A DNA stretch of 64,000 nucleotides from Anaeromyces robustus (GCA_002104895.1 MCFG01000098.1:62001-126000); one strand, 5' to 3'; positions 1 through 11,634 are shown, numbered from the stretch's first letter. The notes: generated by a model not told the origin, from the sequence alone. A program made the numbers and translations.

Positions 1-98
1 TTGCAATAAGTATCTTTTATTTTAAATTTTATTTTGTTTGTGTTTACTTCAGATTTTGGTGTCAATTGTAATATTGGAACCACCGTTCCGTTACAGAA

Positions 99-989
99 AT
101 GATGATTATTGCCAATCGCTTGGATAAACAACTCGAACGATTTAATAAACTCACACCCCATTGGAATAATCAAGGCTCAAGAAATCAAAATAAAAATAGA
201 AACTTACCATCCAAGAATCAAAGCAATAATTCTAACTCCTATTCAACCACTTCTGGCCCTACTAAATCGAGTAAGATATCCGCTGAAGAACGACACCGAA
301 GAATTAAAGAAGGTCTTTGTTTATATTGTGGGAACTCTGGTCACCGCCTTATTAATTGCCCTTTACGAAATAAGAAAAACAATGCAAATGTCGCTTCCTT
401 TGAGAAGACATGCAAACTTGATAATGATGGAAATGTTAAAGGAATGTTTTCCTTAAACAAGAAATCAATTTCAGCCACTATTCTCGTTGACTCAGGTTCT
501 TATTTAAACCTTATGGACTTCACTTATGCAAAAGAAAAATCTATACCTTTGACCTTTTGGAACAATGCATCGGGAAAGATCACTGGAATTAATGGTAACA
601 GTTGTAAGATTATCGCAAAAAGCCTTCCAATTAAACTTACAATTATTAATCATAAATCATTCATAGAGTTCTACATCATCGAATTTGATAAAACGTTCAA
701 TTGTATTCTTGGACGAGAATTTTTAAATCAACACAATCCTGTAATCAACTTCCATAAAAATACATTGTTATTCTCGTCGGACTATTGTAATAGACATTGT
801 TTAGTTAATATCAATAAAGATACTTCAACCAAAAATAATACAATATATCTAGTTCTTCTGATTCTTCTAGTCCTTCTAGTCTTCCTGGTTTTTCTAGTTC
901 TTTTGATTTCTCAGGTCCAACCAATATTAACTCCGTTTATTATCCATCTTTTGAATCTTATAATAATTCAATATTACCGTTGTTGGTAA
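99..989 (+). pseudogene. Ty3/gypsy part: gag C-terminus and protease region
   Basis: Part of the gypsy fossil. The encoded stretch carries an Asn/Ser-rich basic region, a retroviral-type zinc knuckle (C-x2-C-x4-H-x4-C) typical of nucleocapsid, and a pepsin-like retroviral protease fold signalled by a DSG-type motif and a downstream ILG motif. The gag N-terminus (matrix/capsid-like) would lie at or beyond the window's left edge. This is not an active host gene. Confidence 0.85.
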
Positions 990-1256
990 TCATCACGTCG
1001 ATATAACTCCGGACTCAAACCCAGTTCTAGCTGCGAACGCTAACACCAGTAATCCTTCTATCCTTTTCTTTTATATTGACTTCAAAGAGCTGTTTATTGA
1101 ACAAGAAAATTTTACCTGAACACTTATCATTTGACTGCTGTATTGATCTGATCCCTAATTCGAAATTATTCCATAGCCATATCTTCCCACTCACAGAAAA
1201 AGAAGATGAGGCTTTAGAATCCAACATCAAAGAGGACTTAAAAAAATGGTTTTATC

Positions 1257-2430
1257 GTGCCCTCGAAGTCTCCTGCCGGTGCCTCTGTTTTATTCGCTCC
1301 AAAAGAAAATGGTGAGCTTCGAATGTGTATTGACTATCGTAAGTTAAATGAAATTACTATTCGTGACAGTTTTCCTTTACCTCTAATTGAAGAAATTTTT
1401 AATAGAATCGCGGGATCTAAAATTTTTACGAAATTAGATCTCCGTTCAGCATATAATCAAATTAGAATACCCAAAGGAGATGAATATAAAACAGCATTTG
1501 TTTGTCGCCTCGGACACTTTGAGTATAGAGTAATGCCATTTGGACTTAAAAATGCTCCTGCGTGTTTCCAAAGAATGATAAATACCGTGCTGGAAGGTTA
1601 TTTAAATAAATTTACTTTCGCTTATTTAGATGATATTATCATATTTTCAAATACTCTTTCCGAACATCATCAACACGTTCGTTTGGTTCTGGAACGTCTT
1701 AAAAAATACCACCTCCATATCAAACTTGAAAAATGTGAGTTTGATAAATCTGAAATCAAATTCTTAGGATATTATATCTCTTCTGAGGGATTAAAAATGG
1801 ACCCTAATAAAATTAATTCTATATTGAACTGGCCCATTCCAAAATCAATGAAGGAAGAACAATCTTTCCTTGGACTTGCGAACTATTACAGAAGATTTAT
1901 TAAAAATTTCGCTGATATTTCCCATCCCTTAAATGTTCTTACTAGAAAAAGTGTCAAATTTAAATGGTCCCCTGAAACTAATAACTCCTTTGAAAAGTTA
2001 AAAACCCTTTTCACTTCTGCACCTATTCTTATACACGCTAATCGTAACCTTCAATTTATCGTTGAGGCAGATGCTAGTAATTTCGCTTTAGGCTGCATCC
2101 TTTCCCAAGTGAACCCATCTGACAATCTACTCCATCCTATTGCTTTTTATTCAAGAGCGTTGTCCCAAACTGAACGTAATTACCCTATTTACGACAAAGA
2201 GTTGTTGGCGATTATAGTTGCATTTGAGACTTGGAGATACTACCTTGAAGGAGCTAAAGAAAAAATAGAGTTATCTCAGATCATCGTAACTTATTATATT
2301 TCAAAAAACCTGAACAACTATCGCAAAGACTGATTCGTTGGTCCATGTTTTTCACTCGCTTTGATTTTCAGATTGAATATCGCCCTGGGAACCGCGGTGG
2401 TAAGCCTGATGCTTTATCTCGCCGCCTTGA
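1257..2430 (+). pseudogene. Ty3/gypsy part: reverse transcriptase and RNase H region
   Basis: Part of the gypsy fossil. It contains the RT blocks typical of Ty3: LRMCIDYRKLNE, FTKLDLRSAYNQIRI, FEYRVMPFGLKNAPACFQ, and the YLDDI catalytic motif, followed by connection and RNase H sequence (ADASNFALGCILSQ, HPIAFYSRALSQTERNYP, YDKELLAII, and the PGNRGGKPDALSR end). The wording of these motifs is close to the family consensus, so assignment is secure even though the element is broken. Confidence 0.93.
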
Positions 2431-2499
2431 TTATGATAATCATGAACTTGTTCCCGAGGAATGTGTCTTAAAATCTGAAAATTTTTGTTTTACTTCTAA

Positions 2500-2860
2500 A
2501 ATCACAATTGAATCAACTTTACAGGACAAAATAAAAGAATCTTATAAGAACGATCTCTTTTTTATCAAAGTTAAGCAATATTTTGAAAAACCAACCAAGG
2601 AAAACTTACCTATACCAACAGTAAACCTGTTATCCTTCTCTTCGGGTATCCTTTTTGATCAATCAATTTACATTCCTTCTGACCTTCGCTTAGATATTTT
2701 AAAATCTTGTCATGATTCTCCGGTTGCAGGATACTTTGGGATTACTAAAACCCTTGAACTAATCTCAAGAAACTATTGGTGGCCCTCTCTCTCTAAAGAT
2801 GTAAAGAATTTTGTTAAATCGTGTCCTATCTGTGGCAATTCTAAAAATACAAGTTTTCGA
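2500..2860 (+). pseudogene. Ty3/gypsy part: integrase zinc-finger region
   Basis: Part of the gypsy fossil. The stretch shows the H2C2 integrase zinc finger (CHDSPVAGYFGITKTLELI, YWWPSLSKDVKNFVKSCPIC). The DDE core that should follow is not present in the window; instead the sequence passes into cgaaatac-type minisatellite sequence at about 2845. Confidence 0.85.
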
Positions 2861-2889
2861 AATACAAATTTTCGAAATGCACCTCCATC
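2845..2889 (+). repeat. 45-bp direct repeat, left copy
   Basis: Bases 2845-2889 are identical to 3294-3338. The unit is built from cgaaatac/aagtttt pieces and ends in cgaaatgcacctccatc. The left copy begins exactly where recognisable gypsy integrase sequence ends. A short hairpin (arms 2873-2882 and 2900-2909, cgaaatgcac/gtgcatttcg) starts inside it. Confidence 0.8.
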
Positions 2890-3101
2890 TTTCGTAAAAG
2901 TGCATTTCGGAAAAAATGGCGCATTATAATGTAATAATTAAATAAATTAATAAATAAATTATAAAATAAATAAATTGTAAAGTATATAAATTATTAAATA
3001 ATAATAAATAAATTAATAATAAAAAATTAATAAAAATAAATAATAAATAAATTAATAAATAAAATTAATAAAAAATAAATAAATTTAATTATAAATTAAT
3101 C

Positions 3102-3376
3102 AATATACGCCCCACGTAATTATACGTGACTTAAAATTTTTTGTAAATTGCAACTTTATTTATTTAATTAATTATTATTTATTTATTTAATTTTTAATGA
3201 AATTAAGTGGCTTTAAATAAAAAATATTCAAGCCATTTTAAGAAATACAAGTTTTTTAAATACAAATTTTCGAAATACAACTCTCCCTTTACGAAATACA
3301 AGTTTTCGAAATACAAATTTTCGAAATGCACCTCCATCCATCCCTCCATTTCGCAATATGATATGGGGCGCATATT
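3102..3376. repeat. Candidate MITE-like element with short terminal inverted repeats
   Basis: A 13-bp sequence at 3102-3114 (aatatacgcccca) reappears inverted at 3364-3376 with one mismatch. It encloses about 250 bp of AT-rich filler and the cgaaatac minisatellite. The right-hand end with its flank (3347-3403) has a close inverted match at 14353-14408, so it is dispersed. Short inverted repeats in AT-rich DNA can arise by chance, but the GC-containing cgcccca core and the dispersed copy raise support. No target duplication could be identified. Confidence 0.4.
3239..3338. repeat. Minisatellite of about 15-bp units (cgaaatacaagtttt)
   Basis: About six degenerate copies of a unit reading cgaaatac-aa-n-tttt lie head to tail. 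The last units form the right copy (3294-3338) of the 45-bp direct repeat found at 2845-2889. Confidence 0.7.
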
Positions 3377-4282
3377 AAATTTTTGCAATGAGGCACATAA
3401 AAAATAAATTATGTTAATTTATTTTGTTTATATAATTTATTTATTTAATATATTTAGTAATTAATACATTTATTTAATATGAAAGAATTAAACACAACTT
3501 CTTCAAAGAATAAAATTATTGTCAGGTGAAAATATAAAATAGATGATATGAAACTAATATGTGTAGCAACATATTAGTATATTTAATAATAATAAAATTA
3601 TTAAATATTAAATTCATATTTTATTAATAATTTTTATATTTTATATTTTATATTTTTTATATTTTTACTAAATATTTTATTTTAAAAATTATTCAAATTA
3701 TTATATTTTTATATATTATTAATATAGTCGAATTATATATTATAATTGATTATATTTATATTGATAATTTATTTTATTAATTATTAAAATTATATAGTTT
3801 TATATATTATTTATATATTATAATTAATATTATTAAAATATTTATATATTAATTATTATTTGTATATATAATATTATTATATTTATACTATATATTAAAT
3901 TATATTTTAATATATTATATAATATATTTTATATATACTATTAATATTATATTAAATATAAAAATTTATTAATAATAATATTATTAAATAAATGTAAAAG
4001 AAAAAGGAAGGACTTTTAAAAATTATTAAAATAAAATAAATAAAATAATAAATAAGATATTGAAATACAAAAGATACCATATTTCAACTACAACATAAAA
4101 TTTACTCATATCATAGAATATATCATGTGAATACATGACTTTACATAAAATAATGTATAATACATAAAAATATAATGATTACATAAATTTAAGATATTTA
4201 CATAAATAATGTTAATAAAACATAAATATACTATTTACACGTGATTAATAAAATGAAGTTATAAATTTAAATCTTAACAAAT
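3339..4282. other. AT-rich spacer, no gene seen
   Basis: After the MITE-like end, this stretch is almost pure A/T with no coding signature. It holds a perfect 10-bp stem with a 6-base loop at 3553-3578 (actaatatgt / acatattagt). The segment from about 4075 to 4282 lies immediately beyond the pol end of the copia remnant and could contain its decayed 3' LTR (it would begin TGTTAAG on the minus strand), but no second LTR is available for comparison. Confidence 0.6.
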
Positions 4283-5596
4283 CAAAATTTCTAAGTATTG
4301 AAAATTTGATTTGCAAAAGATTTTAATTTATTATCATTTACGCATTTTGTCAATATGTTGGCCAGCATTTTTTCTTTTTAGTTTTTAGGTAGTTTAAGAA
4401 TTTTTTTTTTTTTTTTTTTTTAACGGTCACTTTCTTAGATTTCATTTCCTTTTTTATATTTTAATTTTGTAGACTTATATTTTTTTTTTTATGTGATAAA
4501 GTGAACTTTTAGTTTTACATATGGTGTAATTATCCTTTCTAAATTTTATTATGATCTTGTATATTATTATTATTATTTTGCTATATGTTGTAATTGTTCT
4601 TTAAATTATTTGCATTAAAAATTTTTAATTGTTAATATTGTTATGTATATTGTTTTTTATATTAAAAACCTTATTATTATTAATTTGTTCATTAATATTT
4701 GAATTATTATTATTGTGTTCAAAATTTGTATATTATAATAAAATTTTCATTAAGTAAATTTTTATTTTTATTATTATTTAATATATTATTGTGTAAAATT
4801 TTATATTCAAATTTATTATTAAATAAGGTTTTGTCTGTGTTTATTTCATTAAAAATTATTTTTAATTGAATTATTATTTTTTATTTCAAAATTTGAAAAA
4901 TTTTTATTATTAAAAAATTTTCAAATTTATATTGTAAGAGAATAAATTATCATTATCATTGATGTTAGTGAAGTTATTTAATTTTAAATTGGATGGAGTA
5001 TCCTCCAAACAATATATTTCTCTTACTTTATGTAATTTAAAGTTATTGTAATCCATAATAATATAGCAATTAGACTTTTCACTAAATCCAAGAAAGATAC
5101 CTTTCTTTGCATTTGGTGAAAATTTATTTTTGCGTTGCTCATAATTTTTATAATATGTTAAGCAACCAAAAACTTTTATATGGTTAACATTTGTTTTATT
5201 ACCTGAAAATATTTCATCAGGTATTTTATTGTTTATACTAGAGTGTGGGATTTTATTATAAATATAATTTGCATAAATAATCGCGAAATCCCAAAAATTT
5301 TCACTTAAACCGCTCCAGTATAATAAAGTCTTTGTACAAGAAATAATGGTTTGATTATATCTTTCCGCTAAACCATTATTTTCAGGATTATAGGGAGGTG
5401 AATACACTTTTGATATACCAAATTCATTACAAAAATCATTAATTTTCTTATTATTGTGTTCCCTTCCCATATCTGATTTAAAAATTTTTATTTTCCTATT
5501 CTTATTATTGTTTGTAACGAACTTAGTGAGAAATTCACTAGGTTGTTGTAGTATTTCAATAATTAAAATAAAATAAACAAACAAAATAAATAACAC
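4283..5596 (-). mobile_element. Ty1/copia retrotransposon remnant (older lineage)
   Basis: A minus-strand fossil. The clearest part (about 4910-5560) is the C-terminal half of a copia integrase core: DMGREHNNKKINDFCNEFGI, YSPPYNPENNGLAERYNQTI, then VFGCLTYY and KGIFLGFSEKSNCYIIMDY, the block that follows integrase in copia pol. Near 4290-4380 the minus strand still reads MLANILTKCVNDNKLKSF, the usual ADILTK end of copia RNase H. The reverse transcriptase between these is not recognisable. The protein sequence differs strongly from the neighbouring copia element, so it is another lineage. It is broken and old; LTRs are not identified. Confidence 0.85.
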
Positions 5597-5645
5597 AATA
5601 TTAAAACATAATGTTTATGGATGTAACTGTATCAACAACGACATT

Positions 5646-5722
5646 AAGGAACTTCGTGGCTCAACGGTAACTACTTCTACCTTTATCATAGATATCACTG
5701 GTTCGAATCCTACTTTTACCTT
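5646..5722 (+). pseudogene. tRNA-like relic with Pol III A and B boxes
   Basis: Bases 5657-5667 (tggctcaacgg) fit the Pol III A-box consensus and 5700-5710 (ggttcgaatcc) is a perfect B box; a T-run follows at 5721-5725. The spacing suits a tRNA gene without intron. However, the seven bases before the A box do not pair with those after the T arm, the T stem pairs poorly, and the best anticodon stem (tctac/ataga) gives a loop reading TTA with an unusual base after it. I therefore read it as a decayed tRNA gene or the head of a tRNA-derived SINE. Confidence 0.4.
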
Positions 5723-5804
5723 TTTGATTTGGAAAATTATTCATTTATTTAGTTATTAATACATTTGTTCATTTACTTATTTTATTAATAGAATTATTTA
5801 GTCT

Positions 5805-5809
5805 ATAAT
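5805..5809. repeat. Target-site duplication ATAAT, left (pairs with 12096-12100)
   Basis: ATAAT directly precedes the left LTR at 5805-5809 and directly follows the right LTR at 12096-12100. A 5-bp duplication is the usual size for copia integrases and fixes the element's boundaries. Confidence 0.8.
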
Positions 5810-6107
5810 TTTTAAAAAAATATTTTTTTGTTGAAATGAGATGATCTCGATTCTTGTTATATTTTATTTATATTTTTATTAATAAATTTTTCTCTAACAA
5901 TTAATATTATTACATTACATGTATATATATATTATATCTTGTTATATTAGTATAATATATTGTATATGTAAAATTTAATGTACGTCATACATGCGCCACA
6001 TATTATTTACATACCAATATTACAAATCATATAATTTAAATAATATAAATATATTATAAGTTATTACTATGATAAAATATTTATAATATTAAACTTTATT
6101 TCTAACA
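5810..6107 (-). repeat. Copia 3' LTR
   Basis: About 298 bp, matching 11795-12095 base for base apart from two T-run length differences. Read on the minus strand it begins TGTTAGAAATAAAG. The left boundary is set by the ATAAT duplication and by the end of similarity to the other LTR. Confidence 0.92.
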
Positions 6108-6118
6108 TTCCCCCTAAA
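6108..6118 (-). promoter_or_regulatory. Copia polypurine tract
   Basis: On the minus strand AGGGGGAA immediately precedes the 3' LTR. A G-rich purine run at this place is the expected primer for plus-strand DNA synthesis, and it is conspicuous in DNA this AT-rich. Confidence 0.75.
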
Positions 6119-6126
6119 GTTTAAGA

Positions 6127-6540
6127 TTACTTAAAGCTAGAAAGAATGCTTTCTCTAAATTTATTCATTAATGTAGTATTTAAATATTTTGTAAAACCAT
6201 CAGATAAATTATTTTCTGATTTTACATAACTTAATTTTATATGTTTTCTTTTTATAAGTTCTCTAATACTATGATATTTTAAATCTATGTGTTTTGACTT
6301 TGGGTTAATAGTTTCGTTTTCACAGTTGTATATAGCTGCTTTATTATCAGTGTTGATTGTAATTGTTTTATAATTAAATCCTAATTCTTTAAAAATATTT
6401 TTATACCATAAACAATGCCTAGCACATTCATGTATTCCATAATATTCACTTTCGGCAGTAGAAGTAGCTACACAATGCTGTAATTTTGAATACCAACTTG
6501 TAGGAGCAGAGTTCATCATCATTAGGAAGCCTGTAGTAGA
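6127..6540 (-). pseudogene. Copia part: RNase H region
   Basis: Minus-strand copia RNase H. Visible motifs are SWYSKLQHCVATSTAESEYY, the ESEYYG catalytic block, NTDNKAAIYNCEN, SKHIDLKYHSIREL and SENNLSDGFTK, which are all standard for Ty1/copia pol C-termini. Part of the young copia element. Confidence 0.92.
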
Positions 6541-7565
6541 TCTTCTTGTTTCTTTATCTCCACCTAAATCTTTAAGATATCTAAAAATTTTTACTAAGTT
6601 GTACCAATCCTCATATGTGGGATTATCAGATTTTCTTGAAGCTTTACTTACGGAGAAAAGAATATCCGGTCTTGTACCTAAAGCGAGATAAAGTAGACTT
6701 CCAATAGCTTGCTTGTATTTTGTTGAATTAAATTTTTTGTTTCTTAAATTTTTATATTCTATTGGTATGGTATTAGATACTGGAGTATACTTATCTATAC
6801 CAAATTTATTTAATATTTCGTCTAAATACCTTTTCTGGTGAATAAGATAACCATCTTTACATTTTACAAATTTTATTCCAATAATAAAATCTACTTCACC
6901 TGTATCGGTAGCTTCAAAATTCTTTTTTATTTGCCTTTTTGTTTCACTAATTTCCTCTTTTGTACCGGCTATAATAATATCGTCAACATATACTTATTCA
7001 AAGTTTCATTCCACATTCTACCAGATTGTTTAAGTCCATATAATGCTCTGTTTAATTTACAATAACCTTTTATCCCTAACCCTTCTGGTAGTTCCATATA
7101 TATCTCTTTATCTAGCTTTGCGTTAAGATAGGCTGCCTTTATATCCATTTGATGTATGTCAAATTTATAATAGACTGCTATAGATATAAATATCTTCAAC
7201 GAATCTTGTTTAAGGGTAGGCGAAAAAGTATATATAAAATCTATACCTAATACTTGTTTATAACCTTTAGCAACTAATCTAGCTTTATATTTTATTATGT
7301 TACCTTCGGCATCTCTTTTATATTTTAAAACCCATCTTGTTGAAATGATATTAGCATTTTTAGGTAATCTATTAACTATTGTAAATACGTTCATCTTCTT
7401 CATATTATTCAATTCCTCTTCAACAGCCTTTAACCATTCATCTTTATCTGGAAGATTAAAAATATCCTGGTAGCAACTTGGTTCTCTAAAATTATAGTTG
7501 TCAATAGATAAGAACGCAAAAGCAAATGCACTTGTTGTACTATCAGTATCGTGTGGGAATTTCAA
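6541..7565 (-). pseudogene. Copia part: reverse transcriptase region
   Basis: Minus-strand copia reverse transcriptase. Motifs include the EWLKAVEEELNNMKKMNVF entry block, STRWVLKYKRDAEGNIIKYK, ARLVAKGYKQVLGIDF, FDIHQMDIKAAYLNAKLDKE and NRALYGLKQSGRMW, followed near 6980-7000 by the region that would hold the YVDD box and near 6700-6800 by the copia connection sequence. Part of the young copia element. Confidence 0.93.
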
Positions 7566-7822
7566 AATCTTCCTAGGACGTACTGAATAATCTTCGTCAC
7601 TTTCGTAATCAAGTTTGTGTTTTAGATTTTGTATTAATAAAGTTTGTATTCCCTGTTTATTATTATTATATCTTTTTGGAGGATAATGTTTGTTTAAATA
7701 GTTATCATTATCTCCACGTTTACGTTTAATATTTAGAGAAGAGTTTGTTTTATATTCATATTTATTCTTATTTATTCGTTCTCTTTCTCTTTTATTAATC
7801 TGTTCCTTTTTATTTATTTCTT

Positions 7823-8035
7823 TTAATTTATTAATTTATCATACTTATTATTACTATTTTTAGAATCATTTATTTTATTTTTATTATCATTTTTATTACC
7901 TTTTTTATTTAATTTATTTTTATTTGAATTTAAATTACCATTTATTTTTACAACATAAAAATCCTTTTTAAGATTTTCAATTAATTCATTTTTATCATTT
8001 TTATTAATTACAACATTTTTATTTGTAATTTCATA

Positions 8036-8095
<60 letters not shown>

Positions 8096-10500
8096 TATTT
8101 CTTCATTTAAATTTGGATTATTATTCAATTTTAGTAATTCTGTATAAATGTTATTACTATCATAAAAATCATCATTAATTTCTTCATCCAATTTATTTTT
8201 AGCCAAATTATTTAAATTAGCATTATTTACATTTTCATTATTTAAATTATTATCAGAAATTTTATTTAAATTCTCATTATTTATATTATCATTGTTTAAA
8301 TTATTTTCAGAATTACTATTTGAATAAGAATTATTAACTTTTACAGTACCTTTGTTTACATTACTTACTTTTGGATTGTTATTATTATTAATTTCCTGTA
8401 TATTTTTATCCATCTTGTCATTAATATCTTCATTATTTTTATTTATTTCACTTTTAATTTCATCATTGTTTTCAATTACTCCATTTTTAATGTTTGAATT
8501 ATAATTATCATTCTCATGATTTACATCCTTGTTATCATTAATTGAATCATTACTTTGAATTAAATCTTTATTATTTTGATTATTAACAATTAAAGAAAGT
8601 TTCCTAATTAAGTCATTTATTTTGTCATTATTATTTAAATTATTTAAATTATTTAATTGGTTGTTTATAATTAAAATAAATTTTTGAATTAAATCATTTA
8701 ATTCACCAATTTGATTCGATTTATTTGAATTGTTTAAATTACTTAATTTGTTTTCATTATTTAAAATATTTAAATTGTCAATTAAATTTTTATTATTACT
8801 TAAAACATTAATTAAATTTTCAATTGAGTTTTTCTTATCATTTAAATTGTTAATTAAATTATAAGTAATTAATTCATTTGAATTATTTAAATTGTTAATT
8901 AAATTATTATTATTTAAATCAATGGCTAATTTGTTGTCTAAAAGTGCACTTTTAAAATTTTCTATATTAGGAATATTATTAATTTTGTTTGTGGATATTA
9001 AATAATTTTTATCTTCTATATTATTGTTATTATTATTAGAAATATTTAAATTATTATTGTTTGTATTGTCAATATTATTATTAATTGAAATAATTTCTTT
9101 TGTATTTTCATTTAATTTATTATTATTATCATTGTCATTTTCCATATCACAATATGGAATAAAGTTTCTAAAATTTGGAATATTAGAAGGGGCATCTATG
9201 TTTCCAGGTTCATCTTCATTAAACGAAACTGCTCTAGAAAGTATAACTTTATTATTAGTAATATCGTATATCCTGTAAGCAGTGTGGTTTGTTTCATCAT
9301 ATCCTAATAATATTCCAGGTAAGGTAGTGTTAGAATATTTTTCTCTAAATTGCTTAGGAACAAAGAAGTAAGCTGCACAACCAAAAACTCTAAACTTATT
9401 GTAGTTTACCTTTTCTTTATATAAAACTTCAAAGGGTACTTTGTTGTTAATACCTTTATGAGGTAGTCGGTTATGTATATAGTTAGCTGTCCTTATAGCG
9501 TCTTCCCAAAACTTATGATTTAACTTTGCATCTTCTAGCATTGCATTTGTATTTGATATTAATGTTCCATGAAGACGTTCTACTCTACCGTTCTGTTGGG
9601 GGTTGTAAGGAACTGTTGTTTGATGTATTATTCCAGTTTCGTTAAAGAAGTTATTAAAATTGCTGTTAACAAATTCAGTTCCATTATCAGTCCTAATATT
9701 TTTAATTGATTTGTTGAAATAATTCTTTACCATACTAAACCAGATAGTAAATTTATTAAAGGTTTCACCTTTATTCCTTAGAAAGTATACCCAACTATAT
9801 CTTGAGTAATCATCTAATATTGTTAATATATATTTATTACCATATATGGAATAGTCTGGAATATAGACTAAATCCATATGTATTAATTCAAATATATCTT
9901 TACTTTTATTTTCAGAAAGCGGATATGGGAAATTCTTTAGTTTAGACTTAATACAAATCTTACAGTTTTTATTTATACTAATTTTCTTTAATTTATCTTT
10001 AATTTTATCGATATTAAAGTGACCCAGTCTTCTATGCCAAAGTCTAAGATCTGAGTCCTCTATAGCTTCTTCTATGTTATAACAGGACACTCCATTATCG
10101 AAATTTATATTCTTATTTGAAATAATGATTTTATATACTTTTGTTTTACTCGCTTGCGAAGTGAATATTCTTTTATTTTTATTATTATATAAGGCTGCAT
10201 AATTTTTATCTTTGTATTTATAAAATACAGTCTTATAGTTATCTTCACTTAGGTGGTTTATTGAAAGAAGACATCTTTTGAATGTAGGTATATATATATA
10301 TAGAACATCATTTAAAATAATTTCGTGCCCATTGATGTGTCCTATAAATTTACCTATCTTTTTCGAAGTTACAAAACCACCATCTGCAAAATGTATATTT
10401 ATGATATGATCTTTTATGTTGGTTAGTTTATTTATATCATTGATCATATGGTATGACACACCAGAATCTAGAGTCCAAACTGTTACGTCATTTTTATAAG
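7823..10500 (-). pseudogene. Copia part: protease end, integrase and Asn-rich linker
   Basis: Minus-strand copia pol N-terminal half. A DSGVSYHM protease site lies near 10450-10475. Then come the GAG-pre-integrase HHCC finger (LWHRRLGHFNIDKI, NCKICIKSK), and the DDE core: HMDLVY, TDNGTEFVN, and VPYNPQQNGRVERLHG. After the usual VFGCAAYF and LLGYDETNHTAYRIYD blocks, about 430 residues are dominated by Asn with Lys, Ile, Leu and Asp, including a run of some 20 Asn encoded by a TTA/AAT triplet array near 8038-8095. Such a long Asn-rich linker between integrase and RT is unusual for copia elements. Confidence 0.92.
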
Positions 10501-10575
10501 GATAATAAATATCCTTTTCTTGAATATTATCGGCAGTATAATATTCTAATTTTTGTTTTGGTATACTGCCATTAT

Positions 10576-11634
10576 CTAAAAATTTTTCTTTTCATTAGAA
10601 TTTTCCTGCTTTTCTTCATCGTTATAATTAGTTGTTAAGGCATTATCGTATATTTCATTATAACGTTCTTCTATATCGCTTTCTTTTGCCTCGGCATTAT
10701 CCGCTTCATGGTAGTTATGTCTTCTTCTTCCTTTTGTTGTTCTTTTATTGCTATCTTTATAATTAAACCTTTTGTATTTATTATTATAATACTTTCTGTT
10801 ATAATTATTGTTTTGTTTTTGTTTACAATTTTTAGCTTTGTGTCCTATTTCACCACAGTTGAAACATTTTAAATTTCTATTATAGTAGTTATTATTGTTG
10901 CTGTTATATTTATGTTTATATTTATTATAATTCCTAACTCCTGAATAGTTAGCCTCGGTCTTTGTTTGATTAGTTCTTAGTTCTTTCAAGAATTTTAACC
11001 TTGGAATAGTCTTCTTTAAATGCTCGCAGCATTCTTCCCAATCTTCCTGATAACTAATAATATTAGTTTGTTGAATGATATCATATGGGAGTGCGTTATA
11101 TAAATAATTAAATTTATTTTCATTATTTATATCTACGTTTAATTCAATAAGTTTACTAAAAATTATTTCCATATTTGAAAGGAACATCTCAAAATCATCC
11201 TTTTTATTATACATCATAGAATCTAATTTTCTTTTATATTTTAGTTTTCTCTCTTCTTTCCCTTCTTGATATGTTGATTCTAATAATTTCCAGATTTCAA
11301 AAGCGGTTTTAGATTTGAAGTCTATTTTATTTTTATTGTTATCATCTAAATTTACGTTTATATACCTTTTAGCTTTTATATCATTTTTAAACATAGCTTC
11401 TGTAACAGAAGGAGAAAAATATAGATCAGAAGTTCCTTTAACTTTGATACAAGAATTTTTATATTCACTGTCTGTTATTTTGATTTTCTTTAACTTCTCT
11501 TCATAAATATATGAATCTAGACCTTTTGATGTTAATAACAAGTCCATATCAGAGGCCCAGATAGGATAATATTCACTGTTTACTTCTCTTTTATTTGTAA
11601 CAACATTTATAATTTCTAAATCCTGACTAGCCAT
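10576..11634 (-). pseudogene. Copia part: gag with CCHC zinc knuckle
   Basis: A gag region of about 350 residues on the minus strand. The N-terminal part has the UBN2/copia-type gag pattern (NSEYYPIWASDMDLLLTSK, TAFEIWKLLESTYQEG). A basic Asn/Tyr-rich segment surrounds a CCHC knuckle, CFNCGEIGHKAKNC. The start codon is the first Met about 150 bp inside the 5' LTR. Part of a retrotransposon, not a host gene. Confidence 0.93.

Larger units (their letters stand above)
1..2889 (+). mobile_element. Ty3/gypsy LTR retrotransposon, broken, 5' end outside window
   Basis: This is a fossil of a Ty3/gypsy element read left to right. Parts recognised in order are a gag C-terminus with a CCHC zinc knuckle (CLYCGNSGHRLINC, near 325-365), an aspartic protease (DSGS near 487 and ILGREF near 700-720), reverse transcriptase with YLDDI near 1620-1640, a Ty3-type RNase H (EADASNFALG near 2060-2090, then the YDKELLA block), and the integrase HHCC zinc-finger region near 2700-2840. 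The domain order protease-RT-RNase H-integrase is diagnostic of Ty3/gypsy. The catalytic core of integrase and both LTRs are not seen in the window. The element is broken, with several breaks, and its right end is disrupted by repeat-bearing sequence. It is an old copy by these signs. Confidence 0.93.
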
